NCBI GenBank assembly: GCA_002393975.1
Contig: DGSM01000129.1
Location: 6,548-18,108, forward strand
Length of the DNA: 11,561 nucleotides
Source of the DNA: Clostridiales bacterium UBA4362
GTDB lineage: Bacteria; Bacillota; Clostridia; TANB77; CAG-508
Direction: 5' to 3'
This document shows, one piece after another, positions 1 to 7,112 of the stretch (the first letter of the stretch is position 1; every line of letters starts with the position of its first letter). The notes below the pieces were generated by a model. That model saw only the letters and a program-made list of their open reading frames with translations. It was not told the DNA's origin and ran no database searches. The position numbers and the translations under genes are program-made.

Positions 1-969
1 ACAAGAACAACATTTGATTGGGGAATACAAGTTAAATCAGATCCAAAACATGTTATATATGTATGGTTAGATGCTCTTATGAACTATATCACAGCTCTAG
101 GATATGAATCAGAAGATACTGCATTATTAGATAAATTCTGGCCAGCAAATGTTCAAATAGTTGGAAAAGATATTGCTAGATTCCATTTGATTTATTGGCC
201 AATATTCTTAATGGCACTTGGATTACCACTTCCAAAAACTATTTTTGTACATAATTGGATTACCATGAAAGATGGTAAGATGAGTAAGTCAAAAGGAAAC
301 GTTATCTATCCAGAACAATTAATGGCAAGATATGGTTTAGATGCTACAAAGTATTTCTTAATTAGACAAATTCCAGTTTCATCAGATGGTATTTTTACAC
401 CAGAAGGTTTCGTTGAAAGATATAATTTTGATTTAGTAAATGATTTTTCAAATCTTTTAAATAGAACTGTTTCAATGGTTAATAAATACTTTGATGGAAA
501 AGTTCCAGAGGATGTAGGACAAGTAAATGAAGTTGATGCTGATTTAGAAAATACAATGAAACAAGCTATTACAAATTTTGAAGACAAGATATCAAAATTT
601 GAGTTTGCAGATAGCCTTCAAGAAATCTGGAACTTGGTTTCTAGAACTAATAAATATATTGATGAAACATCACCATGGGCTTTAGCTAAATCTGAAGAGG
701 AAGAAGATAAAAAGAAATTAGAGTCTACAATGTACCATTTAGTAGCTTCATTAAAAGAGATAGCTATTCTTATTAGACCACTAATGGAAAACTCTTCAAA
801 TGAAACCTTGAGACAATTAGGAATAGATTATAAGCAAATATCTTGGAAATCACTTGAAGATAATTCAGACTTAAAAGATATTAAAGTAGTACCAAAAGGT
901 GAACCAATATTTATGAGAGTTAATGATCAAGAAGAAATAGAGTATATTAAAAACTTAATGAAGAAATAG
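1..969 (+). CDS. metG: Methionyl-tRNA synthetase, C-terminal part (5' end outside window)
   Basis: Class I aminoacyl-tRNA synthetase that attaches methionine to both initiator and elongator tRNA(Met) in the cytoplasm. The reading frame is open from base 1, so the gene begins upstream; 322 residues are visible. Near the start is the family-typical VWLDAL segment (61-78), then the catalytic signature KMSKSKGN (277-300), whose lysines stabilise the methionyl-adenylate transition state. The rest is the helical anticodon-binding domain. The protein stops at KNLMKK, just after the EPIF segment that closes this domain, so the C-terminal EMAP-II-like tRNA-binding/dimerisation domain found in many Firmicutes MetG proteins is absent. 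A strong hairpin follows 12 nt after the stop. The N-terminal HIGH motif and any upstream T-box leader are outside the window. The family assignment is secure. Confidence 0.97.
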   Translation, partial: TRTTFDWGIQVKSDPKHVIYVWLDALMNYITALGYESEDTALLDKFWPANVQIVGKDIARFHLIYWPIFLMALGLPLPKTIFVHNWITMKDGKMSKSKGNVIYPEQLMARYGLDATKYFLIRQIPVSSDGIFTPEGFVERYNFDLVNDFSNLLNRTVSMVNKYFDGKVPEDVGQVNEVDADLENTMKQAITNFEDKISKFEFADSLQEIWNLVSRTNKYIDETSPWALAKSEEEEDKKKLESTMYHLVASLKEIAILIRPLMENSSNETLRQLGIDYKQISWKSLEDNSDLKDIKVVPKGEPIFMRVNDQEEIEYIKNLMKK

Positions 970-981
970 GAAATAAGAAAT

Positions 982-1019
982 AAAAAAAGAAGGAATGAAT
1001 GTAAATTCCTTCTTTTTTT
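982..1019. terminator. Symmetric intrinsic terminator between convergent genes
   Basis: A perfect 15-bp stem (arms 982-996 and 1005-1019) encloses an 8-nt loop. The outer arms are a run of seven A on the left and seven T on the right, so either transcript would end in a GC-containing hairpin (core AGAAGGAAT) followed by a U-tract. It lies 12 nt after the metG stop and 49 nt beyond the stop of the minus-strand surface protein, so it probably terminates both. Bidirectional activity is inferred from the symmetry. Confidence 0.88.
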
Positions 1020-1068
1020 ATTTATCATTAAAACTTTTAAATACTAATTTCTATTTGTTAATTATCAA

Positions 1069-3198
1069 TTAGTTCATTTTCTTTTTTAATGAAACTAATG
1101 AGTAACATGCAATTCCTGCAACTGCTATCATTAAACTTCCAACAATTAATCTAGTGTTTTCACCAGTTTGTGGTAAAGGTTTGTCAGGTAATTCTTCTGG
1201 TTTATGGTAGTTCTTTACTACAAAACCTTTTTCCATATCACCAGTAATAGTTGCTGTATAATTTGCTGGAACATCAACTTCTTTAATAGTATAGTTGATT
1301 TCTTTACCTTCTTTATATTTTGGTAAATCAACTGCAGTATATGTCCAATCAGTATCACCAGAAATAGTGATTACTTTTCCATATTCTTCACCATTTGCAT
1401 AGATTTGAACTTTAATACTATTTGGACGAATCTTATCTTTGTTATTTGAATCATCCCAAACTTTATCAATCTTGATGCTACGTTTTTCATCTTCATGTTT
1501 GTTAGTTATTTTATAACCATCAACAGAAGCTTCATATCCTGTAGGAACTTCAACTTCTTTTACTGTATAGGTTATTTCTTTTCCTGTTGCATCTAATTTA
1601 GATAAATCTTTATAAGTATATCTCCAATTGCTTTCTTCATTTAATGTAACTGGGTTTCCAGAAGCTTTATCGTTTGCATATAATTGAACTTGAATGCTTT
1701 CTGGTCTTGCACCATCATTATTATTGTTATCATCCCAAATCTTTTCAACTGTAATGTTTACTCTTTGAACAGATAATCTTACTGCAGGGCAATGAGCATC
1801 ATGTTTTGTTTCTCCAGGAGTATCATTTTCTTTATAATCGATTGTAACATCTTCGTTTGTTGGTAAATCGATATCTAATATACTTTCATCAAAATTTTCT
1901 TTTAAACTTAATCTATAAGTTACTGTATATTGTGTTTGAGCTGGAAGTAATCCAAATGTCCATGTAATAGCACGAGTAGTAGGATCTATAGCTGCTGTAA
2001 TACTACCTTCAAAAACAGGAGAATATTCAGTAGAATCTATGACCTTACCAGTCTCATCTAATTTATTTTCAAAGGCATTAATTATTCGAAAATCAAAGTT
2101 ATCAACAATATTTTTTGGCATAATATCTGTAATAACAACATCTGTTAAATCAACTGTTGGAACAGGATCAGGTAATATTGAATTATATACTAATTGTTCA
2201 ATAGTATTAGTTAAAGTAACATCTGTAACAAAATATGTTGCAGATCCAGTTGAAGCACCTGGTTGACCAAATACTAATTGAGCTAATTGTCTATAAGTAA
2301 GTGTGTCATATGTATCTGGGTTAGCTGCTGTACAATATGAAGTGTCACTAATATCAACTAGTACTGAGTATACTTTTATTTTTGAATCTTCAAGTTCTTG
2401 TATTTTTGCTTTTGTTGCAGCAATTTGTGTTGGTGACATATATTCTGAAGCTGTAACAGCATGCCCTAAACTTGTATTTGGAACACCATCAGTAAATAGT
2501 ATTACATAATCAGTAGCATTAGTTAGTTTATTGCTAGATGAACTATTTAAGAAGTTCTTAGCAACTTCTAAACCAGCTTCAATATCTGTTTTATTGAAAT
2601 AACGAGGAGTAGTTGAACCTGATGCTGTATGATTTGAATCTGCTTTAACTTCTTCAAAAGCAGCAGTTATAGCTGATTTACTATTAGTAAATGTGCTAGT
2701 AATCATTCTTGCATCTTTATCTGCTTTACCTTGATCAGCAGCATTCCATGCTGTAGCAAAGTCTGCAACTGCAATAGAAACATTTGAACTATTATCTAAA
2801 AGTTTAGTTGCTAATTTATTTGCTTCTAAGAACATTGCTTCTTGTCTAGTATAATCTGTTCCATTTATTGTTACCCAGTGAGCATCATCAGTTGCTGTCA
2901 TACTTCCTGAAGCATCCATTAAAAATACAATGTTTGCATTTTTTGCTTCTGGAGCAGGTGGAACATAATCATTTTCGACTGTTAAAGTAATGTCGATTGT
3001 TTTATTCTCTAAATTAATATCCGTACGTTTCTTATTAAATTTTCCGTATTGTCCAAAAGAAATGTTAGCCTCTTCATTTCTAACATCTGTCATTGTTGCT
3101 TCTGCTTTTGGAACTGTAGCACCAAATACAGGAGCTAGACTTGAACATAGTAAAAGGATTAGTGTAAAAACTAATAAAATCTTAAATGTCTTTTTCAT
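1069..3198 (-). CDS. Sortase-anchored surface protein: vWA domain plus two Cna_B repeats, LPQTG motif
   Basis: Predicted cell-wall-anchored adhesin or pilus-tip-like protein of 709 residues. In order: a positively charged, hydrophobic signal peptide (about 1-26, ending VFGA); a beta-rich N-terminal arm (27-87); a von Willebrand A domain (about 88-340) with the MIDAS metal site DASGS (95-99), a candidate MIDAS threonine near T204 and TDG (236-238); a beta-sandwich linker (about 345-480) like those in isopeptide-forming fimbrial proteins; Cna_B domain 1 (481-568) and 2 (573-665); and LPQTG (675-679), a hydrophobic helix and the basic tail KKKMN. Candidate isopeptide triads are K486/E548/N566 and K579/E640/N663. 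The start is fixed by GAAAGGA 7 nt upstream and by the signal peptide. The family suggests metal-dependent binding to host or cell-surface ligands; the ligand is unknown. No sortase or pilin gene is adjacent, so anchoring must rely on a distant sortase. Confidence 0.93.
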   Translation of the reverse strand: MKKTFKILLVFTLILLLCSSLAPVFGATVPKAEATMTDVRNEEANISFGQYGKFNKKRTDINLENKTIDITLTVENDYVPPAPEAKNANIVFLMDASGSMTATDDAHWVTINGTDYTRQEAMFLEANKLATKLLDNSSNVSIAVADFATAWNAADQGKADKDARMITSTFTNSKSAITAAFEEVKADSNHTASGSTTPRYFNKTDIEAGLEVAKNFLNSSSSNKLTNATDYVILFTDGVPNTSLGHAVTASEYMSPTQIAATKAKIQELEDSKIKVYSVLVDISDTSYCTAANPDTYDTLTYRQLAQLVFGQPGASTGSATYFVTDVTLTNTIEQLVYNSILPDPVPTVDLTDVVITDIMPKNIVDNFDFRIINAFENKLDETGKVIDSTEYSPVFEGSITAAIDPTTRAITWTFGLLPAQTQYTVTYRLSLKENFDESILDIDLPTNEDVTIDYKENDTPGETKHDAHCPAVRLSVQRVNITVEKIWDDNNNNDGARPESIQVQLYANDKASGNPVTLNEESNWRYTYKDLSKLDATGKEITYTVKEVEVPTGYEASVDGYKITNKHEDEKRSIKIDKVWDDSNNKDKIRPNSIKVQIYANGEEYGKVITISGDTDWTYTAVDLPKYKEGKEINYTIKEVDVPANYTATITGDMEKGFVVKNYHKPEELPDKPLPQTGENTRLIVGSLMIAVAGIACYSLVSLKKKMN
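1204..1758 (-). repeat. Tandem pair of Cna_B domains within the surface protein
   Basis: Two homologous units of roughly 90 residues lie back to back (1495-1758 and 1204-1482 on the minus strand). Both begin with a V/I-x-K-x-W-D-D strand, then N-rich residues and RP.SI.VQ.YAN, an aromatic W.YT strand, a YTxKEV.VP strand, and finish at an asparagine in an ITN or VKN context. The pattern matches the lysine, glutamate and asparagine positions used for intramolecular isopeptide bonds in Cna_B stalks. The copies have diverged clearly, so this is an old duplication and not a recent repeat expansion. Confidence 0.85.
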
Positions 3199-3242
3199 TA
3201 TTATGTCCTTTCATTAATAAATTATTTAAAATAGTTATTGGT

Positions 3243-3271
3243 ATATTATCACATAAATCCACTAAAATCAA
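3243..3271 (-). promoter_or_regulatory. Sigma-A promoter for the surface protein gene
   Basis: Read on the minus strand, a -35 box TTGATT (3266-3271) is separated by exactly 17 nt from a -10 box TAATAT (3243-3248). TGTGA directly before the -10 provides the TRTGn extension typical of Gram-positive promoters. Transcription should start near 3236 and give a leader of about 38 nt containing the GAAAGGA ribosome binding site (3206-3212). Confidence 0.75.
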
Positions 3272-3295
3272 TAATTTAGGCTACATTTATATTAA

Positions 3296-3327
3296 TTTTG
3301 TGTTACAAAAAATAAACATTCACAAAA
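3296..3327. promoter_or_regulatory. Candidate operator: inverted repeats between the two divergent promoters
   Basis: A 15-bp palindrome TTTTGTGTTACAAAA (3296-3310) lies between the two -35 boxes. Its left arm TTTTGTG (3296-3302) also has an exact inverted copy CACAAAA at 3321-3327, overlapping the folD -35 box. A further TCACA/TGTGA pair (3320-3324 and 3337-3341) spans the folD promoter spacer. The position suits a regulator acting on one or both promoters. No specific regulator is implied, and AT-rich DNA yields such repeats by chance, so confidence is low. Confidence 0.3.
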
Positions 3328-3347
3328 CATTATTTCTGTGATATAAA
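3319..3347 (+). promoter_or_regulatory. Sigma-A promoter for the folD-priA-def-fmt transcription unit
   Basis: A -35 box TTCACA (3319-3324), a 17-nt spacer and a -10 box TATAAA (3342-3347) preceded by TGTGA give a well-formed extended -10 promoter. The predicted start near 3354 leaves an AT-rich leader of about 66 nt before folD, with AGGAG at 3410-3414. The leader shows no obvious structured riboswitch. This is the only convincing promoter ahead of the six-gene run, so it probably drives the whole unit. Confidence 0.75.
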
Positions 3348-3420
3348 TTATTTAATTAATTTAAACAAAGAACTAAATTAGAATTTAATCTAAATTTTAA
3401 AAGTATTATAGGAGATATTT

Positions 3421-4272
3421 ATGGCAACTTTAATTGACGGAAAAGCTCTAGCATCAAAAGTTAGAGAAACTATTAAACAAAGAATTGAGCAAGAAAATAT
3501 AAAAGCAAAACTTGCAGTAATATTAGTAGGAAATGATGATGCTTCTGTAGTTTATGTAAGAAATAAAAACAAAGCTTGCGAGAAGGTTGGCATTGCATTT
3601 GAAGAATATCTTCTACCAGAAGAAACAACCCAAAATGAATTGATAGAGTTAATAGATAAATTAAATGAAGATGTAGAAACAACAGGAATACTATTACAAT
3701 ATCCAATTCCTAAACACTTAAATGTGCAAGAAGCTTTTAATAGAATAAGTCCATTAAAAGATGTAGATGGATTTAATCCAATGAATGTTGGATTAAGAAC
3801 TATTGGAGACAAAACAGGATTTGTTCCATGTACTCCTTTAGGAATAATGGAAATGTTTAAAGAATATAATATTGAATTGCAAGGAAAAAAAGCAGTTGTA
3901 ATAGGAAGAAGCAATATAGTAGGAAAACCAATGGGACAACTTCTTCAAGATGCAAATTGTACAGTAACTATTTGTCATTCTAAAACTCAAAATATTGAAA
4001 AAGAAACTATTACAGCTGATATTTTAGTAGCAGCTCTTGGAAAAGCTAAATTTGTAAAAGAGAACATGATAAAAGAAGGTGCAGTTGTTATTGATGTTGG
4101 AATGGACAGGGATGAAGAAGGAAAGCTTTGTGGAGATGTAGACTTTGAAAATGTTTCAAAAAAAGCAAGTTATATTACACCTGTTCCAGGAGGAGTAGGA
4201 CCAATGACAGTTGCTATGCTTTTATCAAATACAATAAAGGCATATGATATTCAACAAAATAAGAAAAATTAG
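3421..4272 (+). CDS. folD: Bifunctional methylenetetrahydrofolate dehydrogenase / methenyltetrahydrofolate cyclohydrolase
   Basis: Cytoplasmic one-carbon enzyme that converts 5,10-methylene-THF to 5,10-methenyl-THF with NADP+ (or NAD+), then to 10-formyl-THF. At 283 residues it is the usual bacterial length. Visible landmarks are YVRNKNKAC (45-53), containing the active-site Tyr45 and the catalytic Lys49; the LLQYPIP segment (91-97), where LQLPLP is more usual; KDVDGFNP (113-120); VPCTPLG (135-141); the Rossmann loop VVIGRSNIVGKPM (159-171); and PVPGGVGPMTVAMLL (254-268). Start: ATG with AGGAG (3410-3414) 6 nt upstream. It is the first gene of the unit, 14 nt before priA. Its product, 10-formyl-THF, is the formyl donor for Fmt encoded later in the same unit, and also feeds purine synthesis. 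Assignment is secure; cofactor preference is not visible. Confidence 0.97.
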   Translation: MATLIDGKALASKVRETIKQRIEQENIKAKLAVILVGNDDASVVYVRNKNKACEKVGIAFEEYLLPEETTQNELIELIDKLNEDVETTGILLQYPIPKHLNVQEAFNRISPLKDVDGFNPMNVGLRTIGDKTGFVPCTPLGIMEMFKEYNIELQGKKAVVIGRSNIVGKPMGQLLQDANCTVTICHSKTQNIEKETITADILVAALGKAKFVKENMIKEGAVVIDVGMDRDEEGKLCGDVDFENVSKKASYITPVPGGVGPMTVAMLLSNTIKAYDIQQNKKN

Positions 4273-4286
4273 TAGAAAGGTAATAA

Positions 4287-6509
4287 ATGATAGCAGAAGT
4301 TATTATTAATTCTAGTGTCAAAACTTTGAATAAAACTTTTGATTATATAATCCCTGATAGATTAAAGATAAAAATCGGGGATAGAGTTTTTGTGCCTTTT
4401 GGAAGTAAAAAAACATTAGATGAAGGAATAGTAATTGCTATCAAAGAAAAGTCAGAATACGAAGACTTAAAAGAGATAAATAGTATTCAACCAGATTCAA
4501 TAGATAGTGAATCAATTGAACTTAGTAAATGGATGGCGAAAAGATATTTTTGCAATATAGCTGATTGTTTAAGACTAATGCTAAGACCAGGAACTACAAA
4601 TAAAAATGTTTCTAATAGAATTAAAGACAGAGAAATAAATGTAATTAATCTAGCAAAAAGCGAAGAAGAAATACTTGATGATATTTCTAATTTAAAATCT
4701 GAAAAACAAATTAAGATTATGAAATTTGTTTTATCTAATCCAGATAAAACTAGGCAGGAAATAGCAGAATTTACCAATACTTCAGTAGGGATCATTAATA
4801 CTTTAATAAAAAACAACCTATTAAAAGTAGATGTAGCAAAGGTTAATCGAACACCACTTATAAATAAAGATGTAGAACCAACATTTGATTTAGAATTAAA
4901 TGAAGAACAAAAAGAGGCAATTGATTCTATTGATATAGACTTTGGAGGAGAATTTCTTCTATATGGAATTACTGGTTCTGGTAAAACAGAAATCTATTTA
5001 CAATTAATTAGACAAGTGTTAGAAAGGGACAAAGCAAGCATAGTTCTTGTTCCAGAAATATCATTAACACCTCAAACTATAAATAGATTCGTAGCTAGAT
5101 TTGGTGCAGAAAAAATAGCAGTACTTCATAGCAAACTTTCTAATGGTGAAAGATATGATGAATGGAATAAAATAAAAGAAGGAAGAGCTAAAATAATAAT
5201 AGGAGCTAGATCTGCTATATTTGCACCAGCAAAAGATTTAGGCTTAGTAATAATAGATGAAGAACATGATGAATCATATATGTCTGAAATGACACCAAGA
5301 TATGATGCAAGAGATGTTGCAAGATTTATATGTAATTCAAGAAATATTCCACTAATACTAGGGTCTGCCACACCTGATATAAAGAGTTTTTATAAAACTG
5401 AAAAAGAAGAAGCTACTTTACTTACTTTAAGCAAAAGAGCAAATAATTCTAATTTACCACAAGTAAAAATTGTGGATTTAAAAGATGAGCTTAAAAGTGG
5501 AAATAATAAAATGATAAGCTTAGAGCTTAAAAATGAGATAGCTAAAAACATTGAAGATAAAAAACAAACTATATTGTTCTTAAATAGAAGAGGATTTTCA
5601 ACTTTTCTAATGTGCAAAGATTGTGGATATACACTTAAATGCAATAGATGTGATATTTCTCTTACTTATCACAAATATGAAAATAGATTAAAATGCCATT
5701 ATTGTGGTCATGAAGAAAGAGTCCCTGAAAAGTGCCCAGATTGTGGATCTGATAACATTAGATTCTTTGGAGGAGGAACTCAAAAATTAGAAGAAGAAGT
5801 AAAAACTCTATTTCCAGAAGCATCTACTATTAGAATGGATGTGGATACTGTTTCTAAAAAGAATTCTCATGAAGAAATATTAGACAAATTTAGAAAAGAG
5901 AATATTGATATTTTAATAGGAACTCAAATGGTAGTAAAAGGCCATCATTTTCCAAATGTAACCTTAGTAGGTGTAATAAATGCAGATACTAGTTTAAACA
6001 TTGGAGATTTTAGAGCTCATGAAAGAACATTCCAAACATTAACACAAGTTGCAGGAAGAGCAGGAAGAGAAAAAGATAAAGGAAGAGTAATTATTCAAAC
6101 ATATAATCCAGATAATTATGCTATAGAATTTTCAAAAAAACAGGATTATTTAAGCTTTTATAATACAGAGGTACCAATAAGGAAAGCCTTGAAATATCCG
6201 CCATTTTGCGATATAATTGTTATCAATATGTCAGCCAAAGAAAAGCTAGAATTAAAAATTTTGGCAAAGAAATTACATACATATTTGAAAGATAGAGTTG
6301 TAAATGAGAAATATGGACTTTTATTATATAGTCCAGTTCCATCACCAATTGATAAAATAAAAGATCGTTATAGATATAGAATGATTATTAAATGTATCTA
6401 TGATGACAAAGTAAATAATTTACTTTCAGATATGTTGGAATTATATAATGGATTTAATAATAAAACTTCAAGAGTTTCTGTTGAAGTAAATCCATATAAT
6501 ATGCTTTAA
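4287..6509 (+). CDS. priA: Primosomal protein N' (replication restart 3'->5' helicase PriA)
   Basis: Superfamily 2 DNA helicase that recognises stalled or repaired forks and helps reload the replicative helicase. The 740-residue length fits the family. It starts with the 3' DNA-binding domain (FDYIIP, 18-23) and a winged-helix region, followed by helicase motifs: Walker A GITGSGKT (227-234), DEEH (324-327), GSATP (359-363), IGTQMVVKGHHFPNV (544-558) and QVAGRAGR (587-594). Eight cysteines in four pairs (443/446, 452/455, 470/473, 483/486) form the two zinc-binding sites characteristic of PriA. All key residues are present. Start: ATG with AGAAAGG (4274-4280) 6 nt upstream, 14 nt after folD, so it is almost certainly cotranscribed. 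The def gene follows after 49 nt, the common priA-def order of Clostridia. Confidence 0.97.
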   Translation: MIAEVIINSSVKTLNKTFDYIIPDRLKIKIGDRVFVPFGSKKTLDEGIVIAIKEKSEYEDLKEINSIQPDSIDSESIELSKWMAKRYFCNIADCLRLMLRPGTTNKNVSNRIKDREINVINLAKSEEEILDDISNLKSEKQIKIMKFVLSNPDKTRQEIAEFTNTSVGIINTLIKNNLLKVDVAKVNRTPLINKDVEPTFDLELNEEQKEAIDSIDIDFGGEFLLYGITGSGKTEIYLQLIRQVLERDKASIVLVPEISLTPQTINRFVARFGAEKIAVLHSKLSNGERYDEWNKIKEGRAKIIIGARSAIFAPAKDLGLVIIDEEHDESYMSEMTPRYDARDVARFICNSRNIPLILGSATPDIKSFYKTEKEEATLLTLSKRANNSNLPQVKIVDLKDELKSGNNKMISLELKNEIAKNIEDKKQTILFLNRRGFSTFLMCKDCGYTLKCNRCDISLTYHKYENRLKCHYCGHEERVPEKCPDCGSDNIRFFGGGTQKLEEEVKTLFPEASTIRMDVDTVSKKNSHEEILDKFRKENIDILIGTQMVVKGHHFPNVTLVGVINADTSLNIGDFRAHERTFQTLTQVAGRAGREKDKGRVIIQTYNPDNYAIEFSKKQDYLSFYNTEVPIRKALKYPPFCDIIVINMSAKEKLELKILAKKLHTYLKDRVVNEKYGLLLYSPVPSPIDKIKDRYRYRMIIKCIYDDKVNNLLSDMLELYNGFNNKTSRVSVEVNPYNML

Positions 6510-6533
6510 AAATATTAAAAAATATAAAGAAAT

Positions 6534-6554
6534 AAAGGAAGGATTAAAAAAGAG
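6534..6554 (+). promoter_or_regulatory. Unusually placed ribosome binding region of def
   Basis: The strongest Shine-Dalgarno match is a doubled AAGGA (6535-6539 and 6539-6543), ending 15 nt before the ATG, farther than normal. A weaker AAGAG (6550-6554) is only 4 nt from it. No upstream in-frame ATG, GTG or TTG fits the strong site, and the protein start MAIRQIRLYP is typical of the family, so the ATG at 6559 is retained. Translation may be modest or use an A-rich flexible spacer. Confidence 0.5.
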
Positions 6555-6558
6555 TATA

Positions 6559-7053
6559 ATGGCAATAAGACAAATTAGATTATATCCAGATGAAATATTA
6601 AGAAAAAGATCACGTGAAGTAGAAAAGATTGATCCTAAAATAATAGAGCTTTTAGGAGACATGCTAGATACAATGTATGAACAAAATGGAGTAGGTCTTT
6701 CTGCAGTTCAAGTAGGTGTTTTAAAAAGAGTAGTTGTAATAGATATTTATGATGGAAATCCACCTCTTAAATTAATTAATCCAGTTATTTTAAAAACTAA
6801 AGGAAATCAAGAATGTGAGGAAGGATGTTTAAGTTTTCCTAATCAATATGCAAAAGTAAATAGACCTGAATATGTTACATTTGAAGCTTTAGATGAAACT
6901 GGTAAAAAAATAACTATCAAAGCAAAAGGTCTTTTAGCTCAAGCTATTTGTCATGAATTAGACCATTTAGATGGAAAACTTTTTGTTGATATTATGGAAC
7001 CAGGAACTTTGGAATATGTTAATCCAAATAAACCAAAGGATGAGAACAATTAG
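6559..7053 (+). CDS. def: Peptide deformylase
   Basis: Metalloenzyme that removes the N-formyl group from the initiator methionine of nascent proteins at the ribosome exit, a step needed before methionine aminopeptidase can act. At 164 residues it is the short form usual in Clostridia. The three family motifs are present: GVGLSAVQ (44-51, where GxGLAAxQ is usual), EGCLS (88-92, metal ligand Cys90) and HELDH (132-136, metal ligands His132 and His136, catalytic Glu133). The native metal is usually Fe2+. The C-terminal tail is short and hydrophilic. It follows priA by 49 nt and precedes the zinc peptidase gene by 59 nt. It shares the unit with fmt, whose product adds the group that Def removes. 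The Ser and Val replacements in motif 1 are conservative and should not abolish activity. Confidence 0.96.
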   Translation: MAIRQIRLYPDEILRKRSREVEKIDPKIIELLGDMLDTMYEQNGVGLSAVQVGVLKRVVVIDIYDGNPPLKLINPVILKTKGNQECEEGCLSFPNQYAKVNRPEYVTFEALDETGKKITIKAKGLLAQAICHELDHLDGKLFVDIMEPGTLEYVNPNKPKDENN

Positions 7054-7055
7054 TA

Positions 7056-7096
7056 ATTCATTAGCAACAATTAATAATTAATAGTAAATAATGAAT
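7056..7096. repeat. AT-rich inverted repeat in the def-yugP spacer
   Basis: Perfect 8-bp arms ATTCATTA (7056-7063) and TAATGAAT (7089-7096) flank a 25-nt interval containing a small nested palindrome (ATTAAT, A, ATTAAT at 7070-7082). There are no G:C-rich pairs and no T-tract, so it is not a good intrinsic terminator. It may be a weak mRNA hairpin just ahead of the AAGGAG (7100-7105) of the next gene, or chance structure in AT-rich DNA. Confidence 0.35.
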
Positions 7097-7112
7097 AATA
7101 AGGAGAAAAGTA

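Noticed and set aside
3145..3147. Lipoprotein-type cysteine (residue 18) in the signal peptide of the surface protein
   Set aside because: The residues before it are LLL, not a [AST][GA] lipobox, it lies within the hydrophobic core, and the protein has a normal cleavage region (VFGA) and an LPQTG anchor.
2039..3217. Three short plus-strand open frames opposite the surface protein gene
   Set aside because: The minus-strand frame encodes recognisable vWA and signal-peptide sequence throughout; the opposite frames show no domain or initiation site.
3320..3341. CRP-like TCACA/TGTGA pair in the folD promoter
   Set aside because: The arms are in the opposite order and at a different spacing from a CRP site (TGTGA-N6-TCACA), and CRP control of this type is not expected in this group; kept only as part of the low-confidence operator note.
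3354..3420. Possible folate riboswitch in the folD leader
   Set aside because: The leader after the predicted start is only about 66 nt, almost purely A/T, and shows no paired elements of a riboswitch.
3552..3914. 120-codon open frame on the minus strand inside folD
   Set aside because: It lies fully antisense to a clearly conserved gene, has no ribosome binding site of note, and its translation is rich in Ser, Phe, Ile and Leu, as expected from antisense AT-rich codons.
4487..4816. 109-codon minus-strand open frame in priA, and similar short frames at 5126-5644
   Set aside because: They are antisense shadows of conserved PriA coding sequence with no start signals and low-complexity hydrophobic translations.
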